DNA from: Rudanella sp031411995
GTDB lineage: Bacteria > Bacteroidota > Bacteroidia > Cytophagales > Spirosomataceae
Assembly: GCA_031411995.1 (NCBI GenBank)
Contig: JANOCD010000116.1
Span: 42,896-106,895, forward strand
Direction of reading: 5' to 3'
DNA: 64,000 nucleotides
In this document: positions 46,034 to 54,636 of the stretch, one piece after another
Position numbering within the stretch: the first letter of the stretch is position 1
Layout: each line of letters begins with the position of its first letter
The notes under the pieces: generated by a model
Told to the model about the DNA's origin: nothing
Database searches by the model: none
Seen by the model: only the letters and a program-made list of their open reading frames with translations
Program-made: the position numbers and the translations under genes

Positions 46034-46801
46034 CTATTTTGTCGCTACATAGAAGAAGTCCAGGCTTTCAGATGGTTGCTGGCTGACGAGGTAATCGGTG
46101 TGGCGAATCTCGGCGGCAAGGCCATCCTGTTGCAGCAGGCGATTGCGGTTCATGCGGTTGGCAATGTCGTAGGGAACCTGCAACAATCGGCGGGACAGGC
46201 GGTATTGCAGCTTGAAAATGTCCCAGCGGGTGAATCGCTCCACCGACTTTTTGTTCTGCTCATAATAGGTCATCACCTTATCGTTGCCGTGGATGCCCCG
46301 CGTCTCGATCACCGGGAAATACCGACCCATCAACGCCCGCAGTTCGTCGGCCACATATTCGCGGACGTGCCAGGGGTTGCGGGTGAGCGAGAACGTTTTG
46401 TTCACCGTGGTCAGCAGGAGTTTGCCGCCCGGCTTGAGCACCCGGTAGGCTTCTTTCACAAACAGGTCGTCGTTTTCGATGTGTTCGATTACCTGGAACG
46501 TCACAATAAAATCGAAGGTGTTGTCGGCGAAACTCGATAGGGGAGGAATGTTGGCCGCAATGAACGTCGATTGGGGATATTCGCGTTGGAGCGAGTTGAT
46601 GAGGTCTTCGTTTTTGTCGATGCCGGTGTAGTGGTTGGCGGCCTGCGTGAGCAGTTCGAGGCCCCGGCCCCAGCCGCACCCAATTTCCAGCACATTGCCC
46701 CGCACCATGCCGGCCGCTTCGACATAGGGGAACAGCAAACGCTGATGAACGGGGTTGTCGGAGGTAATTTCGGCGGAGGTAATCTCAGTGGTCTTGTACA
46801 T
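46034..46801 (-). CDS. Class I SAM-dependent methyltransferase
   Basis: 255 residues. Motif I (VLEIGCGWGRGLELL) and the later acidic residue (TGIDKNEDLI), followed by FDFIVTFQVIEHIENDDLFV and VLKPGGKLLLTTVNK, define a class I methyltransferase of the Methyltransf_11/UbiE type. The substrate is not indicated. It is divergent from the GWxTD gene, with 114 bp between the starts. It marks the right border of the accessory patch. Confidence 0.9.
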   Translation of the reverse strand: MYKTTEITSAEITSDNPVHQRLLFPYVEAAGMVRGNVLEIGCGWGRGLELLTQAANHYTGIDKNEDLINSLQREYPQSTFIAANIPPLSSFADNTFDFIVTFQVIEHIENDDLFVKEAYRVLKPGGKLLLTTVNKTFSLTRNPWHVREYVADELRALMGRYFPVIETRGIHGNDKVMTYYEQNKKSVERFTRWDIFKLQYRLSRRLLQVPYDIANRMNRNRLLQQDGLAAEIRHTDYLVSQQPSESLDFFYVATK

Positions 46802-46915
46802 AGGACAAAATTACCCATTTGGGCTGGCAAAGAAAAATGGGCGGCAATAACCGTTAGGGGGTCTTTTTTCGTTACTTCACTACATCATCCTTAGAACGTT
46901 ACTCACTCGTTGTGT

Positions 46916-48364
46916 ATGCGCCTGCTTTCCGCTTTACTCCTGACGTTAGTTATATCGGCCTGTTCTTCGTCTAAAAAGACGGGTTCGACCACCCGGCAAC
47001 AACCCACTGCCTCCGATAATACCCGGCAACCGTCGGCCCGGCTTGCCGACAGCGACCGCAAGGTTGCTGATGCCCCAGGCACGGCAGCCCGTCCGTTGAG
47101 TGCCGACCCCAACGCGGCACAACGTCAGCCGTCGGGTACGTTTCGGCCCGTGAATGCCAATGCCGGGTCGTCAACGGCCCCGGTTGGCGGTAGTTCAACA
47201 GGGAGCGATTATGCCATTACGGCCATCAAAGGCAAGTTTCTGGCTATCGACAGTTCGGCCGCCCGCGTGTTCCTGAATGTTTATACGCGCACGCCCGATG
47301 GTAAACCCATCAGCAACGTGAGCGATTTCGGCACCCGGTTCCTGGTCAATTACGTGCTCTATCCTGACTATAATAACCGCGAACGGCTCGGCTACGGCAA
47401 TGTGCAGGCCACACCCGAAAACGTGACGGTGCAGGGCGATCACCTCGTGCTGACGTTTGACGTGAAACGGCCCAAAGAAGCCATTGGAGCCATTATGCTT
47501 ACTGAAATAACGGAAGTTAACACGGGTAAAAAATCCCTGAATGACCTGCAATTGCGGTTTCGGGCACCCCGCATCACCGACCGATTTACGCTCTTTGAAG
47601 GCAATGGTAAAACGCCCCAATTGCGCAATTTTATCAGCCGCAACGACACGATCCTGATTCGTGATGTGGCCGGAACGAGCAAACCGCTCTATGGTTTCCG
47701 GTATAAACACGAGTTCGATGCGGCATCGTCGCCCATGAACACCGGCACCCGCCCGGCGGCCAAAACCCTCGCGGTTGATTCCACGCTGATGGTGATGACC
47801 AACCAGCCTTTTAAATTACCCAAAGAAGGCCTGTATTTTTTCCTCGAAGACACCACCGATACCTATGGCCTGGGCTTGATGGTGACGGACAATCGATTCC
47901 CCAAACTAACCCGCCCCGACAAGTTGGTGAAGCCCGTTTTGTATGTCAGCACCAGTTCGGAAATGAACGAACTGAACGCTACCACGGATGCCAAAAAGTC
48001 ATTCGATAAGTATTGGCTGGGCCTCATGTCGGGCAATGAAGAAGTGGCCAAACGCGCCATCCGGGCCTATTTTAATCGGGTTGAAGAAGCAAATAATCTG
48101 TTTACAACCTACAAAGAGGGCTGGAAAACCGACAAGGGTATGATCTATATCGTGCTTGGCCCTCCCGACCGGGTTCAGCGCAGCCGCGACCGCGAGGTGT
48201 GGGTGTATAACCGCCGGGCCAACGTGTCGGAAATCAATTTTACCTTCAACCGGAAACCCAATCAGTTCGTAGACGATCATTACGAGCTGGTTCGCTACGC
48301 CGAATACCAGCCGGTCTGGTATCCGATTGTGGAAGCCTGGCGAACGGGAGCCATCCGGGAGTAA
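46916..48364 (+). CDS. GWxTD domain lipoprotein
   Basis: 482 residues from the ATG at 46916, with a lipobox (LVISACSSSK). A low-complexity linker rich in Ser, Thr and Arg (about residues 20-95) is followed by a beta-rich region and the C-terminal GWxTD domain (GWKTDKGMIYIVLGPPDRVQ, then REVWVYNRR). The function of this domain, common in Bacteroidota and Acidobacteria, is unknown; lipid anchoring to the outer membrane is expected. It is followed by a hairpin repeat and rlmB on the same strand. Confidence 0.9.
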   Translation: MRLLSALLLTLVISACSSSKKTGSTTRQQPTASDNTRQPSARLADSDRKVADAPGTAARPLSADPNAAQRQPSGTFRPVNANAGSSTAPVGGSSTGSDYAITAIKGKFLAIDSSAARVFLNVYTRTPDGKPISNVSDFGTRFLVNYVLYPDYNNRERLGYGNVQATPENVTVQGDHLVLTFDVKRPKEAIGAIMLTEITEVNTGKKSLNDLQLRFRAPRITDRFTLFEGNGKTPQLRNFISRNDTILIRDVAGTSKPLYGFRYKHEFDAASSPMNTGTRPAAKTLAVDSTLMVMTNQPFKLPKEGLYFFLEDTTDTYGLGLMVTDNRFPKLTRPDKLVKPVLYVSTSSEMNELNATTDAKKSFDKYWLGLMSGNEEVAKRAIRAYFNRVEEANNLFTTYKEGWKTDKGMIYIVLGPPDRVQRSRDREVWVYNRRANVSEINFTFNRKPNQFVDDHYELVRYAEYQPVWYPIVEAWRTGAIRE

Positions 48365-48376
48365 ATTTTCTTTCTT

Positions 48377-48466
48377 ACCGCAAAGACGCAAAGTATAGCG
48401 CAAAGAACGCAAGGTGAAATACTTAACTTTGCGACCTTTGCGCTTTCTTTTGCGTCCTTGCTGTTT
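48377..48466. repeat. GCAAAG-unit hairpin between GWxTD gene and rlmB
   Basis: The left arm (48377-48417) contains three or four copies of GCAAAGA(C/A)-like units. The right arm (about 48426-48466) is an imperfect reverse complement with CTTTGCG and TTTTGCGTCC. The element fills the gap from 12 bp after the GWxTD stop to 14 bp before the rlmB ATG. Confidence 0.8.
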
Positions 48467-48479
48467 ATAAATTCAACGA

Positions 48480-49253
48480 ATGCCTTATCAAAACAAACCT
48501 TCCCGCCCTGAACTCGGTGCCGACGAAATGGTATTTGGGGTACAATCGGTCCTGGAAACCCTTCGCTCCGATCAGCAGATCGACAAGCTGTACATGGAAA
48601 AGGGGATGAGCAACCCCGATATTCAGCAGTTGGCTTTCCAACGGCGCGTTACCATTCAGCGGGTGCCGGTGGAAAAACTAGACCGCTTCACGCGCAAAAA
48701 CCACCAGGGTGTGGTATGCCTCGTGGCGGCAGTTCAATACGTAAAATTGTCGAATGTGATCGCCGACGTTCACGAACGGGGCGAAGTTCCGTTTATCCTG
48801 TTGCTGGATCGTATCACGGACGTTCGCAACTTCGGGGCCATTGCCCGGACTGCAGAATGTACTGGCGTTCAGTGTATTGTGATTCCGGGTCGGGGAGCGG
48901 CCGCCATTGGTTCCGATGCCATGAAAACATCGTCGGGCGCGTTGAATCACATCTCGGTGAGCCGTGAGTTCGATCTGGTCGACACCGTAAAGTACTTGCA
49001 GAATTCGGGTATTCAGGTCGTGGCCTGTACCGAAAAATCGCCCCGCGATCTTTACGAAACTACCACTGATTTAACCGGACCATTAGCCGTGGTGATGGGG
49101 TCAGAAGAGGATGGAATCTCGCCCGAAATCCTCAAAATAGTCGACACGCACATCAAAATTCCCCTCCTGGGGTCGGTTGCCTCCCTCAACGTGTCCGTGG
49201 CCACGGGCGTGATGTTGTATGAGGTGGTGCGGCAGAGAACAAAAAATGCGTAA
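48480..49253 (+). CDS. rlmB: 23S rRNA (guanosine-2'-O-)-methyltransferase RlmB
   Basis: 257 residues. An N-terminal SpoU substrate-binding domain (ADEMVFGVQSVLETLRSDQQ) precedes a SPOUT knot: LDRITDVRNFGAIARTAECT (motif 1, catalytic Arg/Asn), VVMGSEEDGIS (motif 2) and VASLNVSVATGVMLYEVVRQ (motif 3). It 2'-O-methylates the 23S rRNA G2251 position; other TrmH-family members look alike, so the exact target is inferred. The last codons, GCG TAA, lie within the left arm of a hairpin repeat. Confidence 0.9.
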   Translation: MPYQNKPSRPELGADEMVFGVQSVLETLRSDQQIDKLYMEKGMSNPDIQQLAFQRRVTIQRVPVEKLDRFTRKNHQGVVCLVAAVQYVKLSNVIADVHERGEVPFILLLDRITDVRNFGAIARTAECTGVQCIVIPGRGAAAIGSDAMKTSSGALNHISVSREFDLVDTVKYLQNSGIQVVACTEKSPRDLYETTTDLTGPLAVVMGSEEDGISPEILKIVDTHIKIPLLGSVASLNVSVATGVMLYEVVRQRTKNA

Positions 49254-49323
49254 TGATGAATGCGTAATGTGCTAACTAACTGCACCAGCAAACCTATTCA
49301 TCATTACGCATTCATCATTACGC
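49248..49323. repeat. GCGTAATGATGAAT hairpin shared by two convergent gene ends
   Basis: A perfect 22-bp inverted repeat (49248-49269 against 49302-49323), built from the unit GCGTAATGATGAAT, has a 32-nt loop. The unit contains TAA TGA TGA in one frame. Both convergent genes, rlmB and the cytochrome c gene, end with GCG TAA inside an arm, so the repeat supplies the last codon and the stop to both. Confidence 0.92.
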
Positions 49324-49683
49324 TTTCTTCTTCTTAGCGGGTGCCTTGGCTGCACCACCATCGAGGGTGTTGATCCATTTGGCTAATTTCTGGGCATCTT
49401 CCTTTGGCACCTGCTTCATAGCAGCCATCGGCGGATAACCTGGCCAATTGGCTGGCTTCGGTTCGTAAATCAGGGCGACCATCTGATCAACAGTGTATTT
49501 TTTCTTAGCGACCTCTTTGTAAGCCGGACCAACCAAACGCTGATCAACACGGTGGCAGACAATACAGGTGTGCTTAGTCATCAGGGCTTTCATGTCTTCG
49601 GGAATGTTGTCCTGAGCCTGTGCGTTGAGCGAACCAACAGCCATCAGTGCTGTGGCGAATAATAAGCCAAACGATTTCTTCAT
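49318..49683 (-). CDS. Secreted class I cytochrome c
   Basis: 121 residues: signal peptide (to about residue 23, ending AQA), haem site CIVCH at 40-44, and a C-terminal segment containing MAAMKQV for the methionine ligand. The size is that of a small soluble periplasmic electron carrier. The Lys/Ala-rich tail (APAKKKKA) ends inside the hairpin repeat shared with rlmB. There is no neighbouring oxidase gene. Confidence 0.92.
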   Translation of the reverse strand: MKKSFGLLFATALMAVGSLNAQAQDNIPEDMKALMTKHTCIVCHRVDQRLVGPAYKEVAKKKYTVDQMVALIYEPKPANWPGYPPMAAMKQVPKEDAQKLAKWINTLDGGAAKAPAKKKKA

Positions 49684-49829
49684 GGGGCAAAAGTTAGTAA
49701 AAACTGGTTAATCTTGGATTTGCCAAAAATACGGCCTATGCTGTTTCCAGCCAATAACAATTCTATCATTATTACTTAAACCGATTCTTTGACCCAATTT
49801 ACCCCAAAAGGTTTAATCAATGAACAGTT

Positions 49830-50564
49830 ATGCTGCCTGATCGCTTCTCCGGCCATGCCGACATCTATGCCCGCTACCGCATCAATTATCCCGATGCCTT
49901 GTATGACTTTGTTTTATCATTCGTGACCAAACGGGGGCGCGCCTGGGATTGTGCCACGGGTAATGGGCAGGTTGCCACGGCATTGGCCCGTTATTTCGAT
50001 CAGGTTGATGCTACTGACCTCAGCGAAACGCAGGTTGGTCAGGCTCCGGCCTTACCCAATGTGCGGTATCAGGTTAGTCAGGCCGAAAAAACACCGTTTG
50101 CCGATGCTCAATTCGATTTGGTGACGGTGGGGCAGGCCCTGCACTGGTTCGATGTGGAAGCATTCCATTGCGAAGTTCGGCGGGTGCTGAAACCGGGTGG
50201 TGTAGTGGCCGAGTGGGGCTATGGTCTCAACACCGTCAATCCGGCCGTAGACGCACTGGTTCATGAGTTCTATACCAACGTGATCGGTTCTTATTGGGAC
50301 CCCATGCGCCAACATGTCGAAAACCAATATGCCGAACTCCCGTTCGATTTTGATAACCCCCAACGGGCCGATTTCACGGTGGAGCGGCACTGGACCGCCG
50401 ACTGGTTTCTGAACTACCTGCGTACCTGGTCGGCAGTGCGGAAGTTCATGGCCGCCAATGGCCACGACCCCGTCGATGGCTTAACTGAACTAATCAACGC
50501 TGCCTGGGGACCGGGCGAACGATTAGTGCAGTTCCCGGTGTTTCTGCGACTGGGACAAGTTTAA
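49830..50564 (+). CDS. Class I SAM-dependent methyltransferase
   Basis: 244 residues. The N-terminus (RFSGHADIYARYRINYPDAL) and motif I (AWDCATGNGQVATALARYF), then VGQALHWFDVEAFHCEVRRV and LKPGGVVAEWGYG, match small-molecule methyltransferases of the Methyltransf_11 family (trans-aconitate/tellurite-type annotations are common). Its stop overlaps by 4 bp the stop region of the convergent VRR-NUC gene. Confidence 0.9.
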   Translation: MLPDRFSGHADIYARYRINYPDALYDFVLSFVTKRGRAWDCATGNGQVATALARYFDQVDATDLSETQVGQAPALPNVRYQVSQAEKTPFADAQFDLVTVGQALHWFDVEAFHCEVRRVLKPGGVVAEWGYGLNTVNPAVDALVHEFYTNVIGSYWDPMRQHVENQYAELPFDFDNPQRADFTVERHWTADWFLNYLRTWSAVRKFMAANGHDPVDGLTELINAAWGPGERLVQFPVFLRLGQV

Positions 50565-52249
50565 AGTTCCCAAATCACCCGCACCACTTTGGCCTTCACG
50601 CCGATGGTCTGGAAAAACTGGAGCCAGTGCAACTGTTGCGGGCCGAGGTGATCGGTGGGCGATTTTACTTCCACAAAGTCATAGTCGCCCGCTTCGTTCC
50701 AGATCAGCAGATCAGGGAAACCGCGTGTATGTTCGCGGACGTTGCGGGCCATTTCGGTCAGTATCAGCCGCAATTGTTCCACATCGAGAACCGCAATGAT
50801 CTGGTTCACAAGTCCTAATAGCTCGTCATTCCAGTCAACCAACACATTGGTGATGCTGTATTTGGCGTTGTAGGTGCGGCCAACATGCCGTCGCCAGTCG
50901 TCGCGGGTTTCGAGTTCGGCCAGGCGGTTGCGGAGGAGGGGTTCGCGCCGGAGGTAAAAATCGGGATGGTAAAAATCCGAGGGCGCGCGTTGCAGTGGGT
51001 GGTGAATCGCCGAGACATTGGCATCGTAGATAATATCCCAGAACACCAGCCCAAACAACCCACGCCAGGGGTAGTTCTCGGTGAAAGCTGCGTCGAAGTC
51101 CTGCTCCAGGTAATGATTCATCACACCCGCTTCCACATGGTGCCGGTAGGCCGCCGGAATGTTCACACTTTCGGCATCGGACAGAAACCGGGTGGTGGCT
51201 TTGCGGCTTCGTTTTTTCTCGCTAAGACCCAGAATTTTGTTGCGAAAATCGGTGGCGAAATAACGCTCTTCGGCATTTTGGGGAGTTACGGCAATCTCAT
51301 CGCAGAGGGCCAATGCTTCATCTATCGACCCATTTTTGAACAACAGCCGGGCACGCCGTTCACGGGCTGGCACCTGATCGGAGAGTTCATAAACGGCCAA
51401 CGCCTGATCGGGTAGTTTTTGCCGTTCCAGAAAGCCACCCATCTTGCAAACTAACCGTTGATAACCCGGAATGGCAATTTCGGTGAGTTCGGGGCGGGTT
51501 TCGTTCCAGTTCAGAAACCAGTTATAAATGTCTTCGGCGGGTGTTTCGGAAGTTTTGAGGTCATAAAATTCCTCGTTCGTCAGCGAAATCAACAGCTTAT
51601 CGTCCACCTCCTTCCGTGACCTAAACCGGGCGGTCATCTTGCTTTCATCGTGCCGCTCGAAGTTGATCATGCCGAGGTCACGAATCACAAACTCGGTCAT
51701 GCCAGAACCACGATTGCCAAAAAACAGGTATTTAATCATCATCACTTCGGCTTCAAAGCGAAGTTTCACCACCGTTTCAACCGTTGTCAGGTTCGTGACG
51801 ATCTCGCCAAAATTGAGTTCATGAAGCGCATAGGCCACTAACTCCTCCTTTTTTAGGTTCTTCAGGGGCTTACTCTCTTCAGGCTCAAGCGGCAACAATG
51901 CGAGTAGCTCGGGCTTCGTGAAAACGCTTAACCCATCGTTGCCCATGATCTCGTGGTGGGCCGATAATCGCTCCACAAAACCAGCTTTCAATAATTCGCC
52001 CAAAGCAGCCGGTAGGTCGGTTATCTCGTCGTAGTGTAGTTTGTTTACCCGAAAAAACAGTCCTTTGCGATTGCTGAACCGCACAAAAAGACACTGCGCG
52101 TCCACGCTCAGTTGAGCAAACCGATGCATAAAATCGCTTTCGGCCTCGTTGAGAATGGAGCTGTACAGCCTCTTGACGAGGTCGAGAACATACCGGAAAT
52201 TATCTAAATAATACCGGGGCGTAAGAAGGATTTTTGGGCGACCGAGCAT
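50561..52249 (-). CDS. VRR-NUC nuclease, FAN1-like
   Basis: 562 residues from the ATG at 52249 (LGRPKILLTPRYYLDNFRYV); codons upstream in the same frame would enter the divergent promoter. The C-terminal VRR-NUC nuclease has PDLLIWNEAGDYDFVEVKSP (D, E-V-K) and a following QQLHWLQF helix. The N-terminal half has a SAP-like/winged-helix region (LSVDAQCLFVRFSNRKGLFF) and the middle a TPR-like region, the domain order of FAN1, a 5' flap endonuclease for DNA crosslink repair. It would act on DNA in the cytoplasm. It is divergent from the DUF2157 gene with only 27 bp between starts. Confidence 0.82.
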   Translation of the reverse strand: MLGRPKILLTPRYYLDNFRYVLDLVKRLYSSILNEAESDFMHRFAQLSVDAQCLFVRFSNRKGLFFRVNKLHYDEITDLPAALGELLKAGFVERLSAHHEIMGNDGLSVFTKPELLALLPLEPEESKPLKNLKKEELVAYALHELNFGEIVTNLTTVETVVKLRFEAEVMMIKYLFFGNRGSGMTEFVIRDLGMINFERHDESKMTARFRSRKEVDDKLLISLTNEEFYDLKTSETPAEDIYNWFLNWNETRPELTEIAIPGYQRLVCKMGGFLERQKLPDQALAVYELSDQVPARERRARLLFKNGSIDEALALCDEIAVTPQNAEERYFATDFRNKILGLSEKKRSRKATTRFLSDAESVNIPAAYRHHVEAGVMNHYLEQDFDAAFTENYPWRGLFGLVFWDIIYDANVSAIHHPLQRAPSDFYHPDFYLRREPLLRNRLAELETRDDWRRHVGRTYNAKYSITNVLVDWNDELLGLVNQIIAVLDVEQLRLILTEMARNVREHTRGFPDLLIWNEAGDYDFVEVKSPTDHLGPQQLHWLQFFQTIGVKAKVVRVIWEL

Positions 52250-52276
52250 ACTTGCATAACACCAAAATGGGCTAAT

Positions 52277-53260
52277 ATGTCCCCAAAAGAGATTCTGAAT
52301 CAACTGCATCAGCAAGGTCTTGTGTCCGGCGACCAACACCGGATTATGGCTGATATTGAAGCACAGAGACCGTTTTCACTGCACTGGGAGTTACGGTCGA
52401 TCCTGTACGTAGGCATCCTGTTGCTCAGTTCCGGTTTAGGGCTGCTGATCTATGAAAATTACGATAACCTCGGTCACCTGATCATTCTGGGCGGCATCGG
52501 TTTGTTGTGCATGGCGGCCTATGGGTATGCCTGGTATGTGCGTCCGCCCTGGACTCCAGCCCTTACACAGTCACAGTCACCGTTTGGCGATTACGCGCTG
52601 GTGCTGGGCTGTTTACTGTTTCTGTCGCTGGAGGGATATGCCCAATATGAGTACACCATTTTCGGAACACGCTATGGCCTCGTGACTTTCCTGCCTGCCA
52701 TCCTGTTTCTGGGGCTGGCCTATCGGTTCGACCATCGGGGCGTGTTGGGTATGGGGCTAACGGCACTCATGGCGTGGGTAGGTGTTACAGTGCGCCCGCT
52801 GGATTTATACCTCAAAACCAACTTCTTCGATGCACGGGTTATTTATTCGGCCCTTGCCCTGAGCGGGCTGGTGATTGGAGCAGCTTTGGGGCTGCAACGG
52901 CAAAAAATTAAACCCCATTTCACGTTCACGTATCTGCTCGTGATTGGCAACCTGCTGTTGGTGGCTTTGTTGGCTGGTATCTTCAATCTCGACAATCTTC
53001 GCTTGCTGTTTGCGGTAGGGTTGGCGGTTGCCTGTGTTGCTTTTGATTTTTATGCTCGCCGGGAACAGTCGTTTCTGTTCGGGTTAATGGCCGCCGTATA
53101 TGGGTACATTGGCCTGACTTATTTACTTTACCATTACCTGCACCCCAACGAATACGTGTTCACGTTTTATCTCCTGATTTCGGGTGGGGCACTGGTTGTT
53201 TATTTACTAAAGAGCGAAAGAGTGAAAGAGCGAAAGAGTGTGGTTCGGCATTCCGACTGA
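52277..53260 (+). CDS. DUF2157 membrane protein
   Basis: 327 residues. A short cytoplasmic head (PKEILNQLHQQGLVSGDQHR) and at least eight hydrophobic segments, starting with SILYVGILLLSSGLGLLIYE, match DUF2157. The last 16 residues (KSERVKERKSVVRHSD) are encoded by the left arm of the GAAAGAGY hairpin, so the natural C-terminus was probably replaced. It is followed by a second membrane protein of similar build. Function is unknown. Confidence 0.85.
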   Translation: MSPKEILNQLHQQGLVSGDQHRIMADIEAQRPFSLHWELRSILYVGILLLSSGLGLLIYENYDNLGHLIILGGIGLLCMAAYGYAWYVRPPWTPALTQSQSPFGDYALVLGCLLFLSLEGYAQYEYTIFGTRYGLVTFLPAILFLGLAYRFDHRGVLGMGLTALMAWVGVTVRPLDLYLKTNFFDARVIYSALALSGLVIGAALGLQRQKIKPHFTFTYLLVIGNLLLVALLAGIFNLDNLRLLFAVGLAVACVAFDFYARREQSFLFGLMAAVYGYIGLTYLLYHYLHPNEYVFTFYLLISGGALVVYLLKSERVKERKSVVRHSD

Positions 53261-53315
53261 CGTACGATTGGCTTTCGCTCTTTCACTCTTTCGCTCTTTC
53301 ACTCTTTCGCTCTTT
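53209..53315. repeat. GAAAGAGY octamer hairpin, copy 2
   Basis: A perfect 32-bp inverted repeat (53209-53240 against 53284-53315) is made of alternating GAAAGAGC and GAAAGAGT units; the loop is 43 nt. The right arm ends exactly at the base before the ATG at 53316. The left arm codes the C-terminus of the upstream DUF2157 protein. It shares its unit with the element at 13754-13891. Confidence 0.93.
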
Positions 53316-54503
53316 ATGAAAGCCTACAGCACTACCCACATCCATAACCGAACCATTCGCCAGCAAGCTGACCGCTGGCAACGCGAAGGTTTCCTTCAGG
53401 CCGATCAGGTAAACGCCATCCGACAGGCCTACCCCGTTCCGTTCCGTGACAGCAATGTGTTCGCAGAAATAGGGGCCTTTGTCTTTACCGGCATCGCCGT
53501 GGGCGGTGCTTACGCGCTTATCATGTTGCTTATGACCGGATTGCTGGATAACAGTGTCAGCTTCGGGGCGTTTAATGCACTGGTGAGCCTGGGGTTGATC
53601 GTGCTAATTTACAACCTGATTCGTCGTTACAATTTCTACCGCAACGGTCCCGATAATGTGCTCATTGTTCTGGCTGCATCGTTTCTGCTCACAGCTGTCA
53701 ACGTGGTGTTGCCAAACGACACAGCCCTGTGGGTTCGGTGTTTGCTGGCCGTGCCGATATTGCTTGCTTTTGCGGCTTATTATGGTGACGTGATCGTGAC
53801 GTTCATGGCTCTGTTGGCTTTTTACGCGGCCATTTTTACGGCCCTGCTTGAGCTATCCTGGGGCCGGGCTGCTCTGCCTTTTGTTCTCATGGGTGTATCG
53901 TTAGGGCTTTGGTTGCTGATAAACCGGACCAAAAACCGATTGCCGGATTCTATTTATTATGCCGATGCATTTAGTATGGCTGAATGGCTCTCGCTAATTG
54001 TCCTGGTAGCGGCAGGTAATTATTTTGTCGTCAGAGAGTTGAATGGCTTGCTGGCTGAGATTGAACCAGGCCAACCCCGCCCCACAATAGCTCCCCAAAT
54101 CAGTTTAGCCTGGCTATTCTGGATACTCACGTTTCTGATTCCGGGCGTTTTTGCTTACCTCGGTTTCATTCGGAAAGACCGGATGTTTGTGGTATTGGGC
54201 ATTCTCGGCTTTGGGGCAGCAGCCAGCACCGTTCGGTATTATTACGCATGGCTCCCCCTGTCGATACATCTCACACTGGTGGGCACTGCACTCATTGGTG
54301 GGTCAGTGCTGGTGATTCGGTATTTGCGGCAACCCCGTTTTGGGTTCACTGATGTGCCGGATGAGGAATCGCCCCGACAGTTTTTCCTGAACGCCGAAAC
54401 CCTGAGCATCATGTCGGCAACTGGGGCTACCATGAATCGGCAACCAGACATGAAATTTGGAGGAGGAGATCTTGGTGGGGGAGGAGCAGGAAGGGGGTAT
54501 TAA
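53316..54503 (+). CDS. Multi-pass membrane protein, DUF2157/DUF4401-like
   Basis: 395 residues from the ATG at 53316; a GTG at 53238 is in frame but lies in the hairpin repeat. The N-terminal head (HNRTIRQQADRWQREGFLQA) is followed by about ten hydrophobic segments, starting AEIGAFVFTGIAVGGAYALI. The end is a Gly-rich tail (GGGDLGGGGAGRGY). It pairs with the DUF2157 protein before it, as is common for these families. A terminator follows immediately. Confidence 0.75.
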   Translation: MKAYSTTHIHNRTIRQQADRWQREGFLQADQVNAIRQAYPVPFRDSNVFAEIGAFVFTGIAVGGAYALIMLLMTGLLDNSVSFGAFNALVSLGLIVLIYNLIRRYNFYRNGPDNVLIVLAASFLLTAVNVVLPNDTALWVRCLLAVPILLAFAAYYGDVIVTFMALLAFYAAIFTALLELSWGRAALPFVLMGVSLGLWLLINRTKNRLPDSIYYADAFSMAEWLSLIVLVAAGNYFVVRELNGLLAEIEPGQPRPTIAPQISLAWLFWILTFLIPGVFAYLGFIRKDRMFVVLGILGFGAAASTVRYYYAWLPLSIHLTLVGTALIGGSVLVIRYLRQPRFGFTDVPDEESPRQFFLNAETLSIMSATGATMNRQPDMKFGGGDLGGGGAGRGY

Positions 54504-54507
54504 AAAG

Positions 54508-54539
54508 ATAGGGCCACCTGATCGTGCAGATGGCCCTAT
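54508..54539 (+). terminator. Hairpin terminator after the membrane gene pair
   Basis: ATAGGGCCA at 54508-54516 pairs with TGGCCCTAT at 54531-54539, with a 14-nt loop; it lies 4 bp after the stop codon. There is no strong T-tract. Confidence 0.65.
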
Positions 54540-54636
54540 ACTGACTATTCCTAAACCCTTAACCTTTTCTACATGAAAAACTAACTTTTACCCTTTTCTG
54601 TTCCAGAAACCTGACAAAATTAGTAGATAATTCAAT

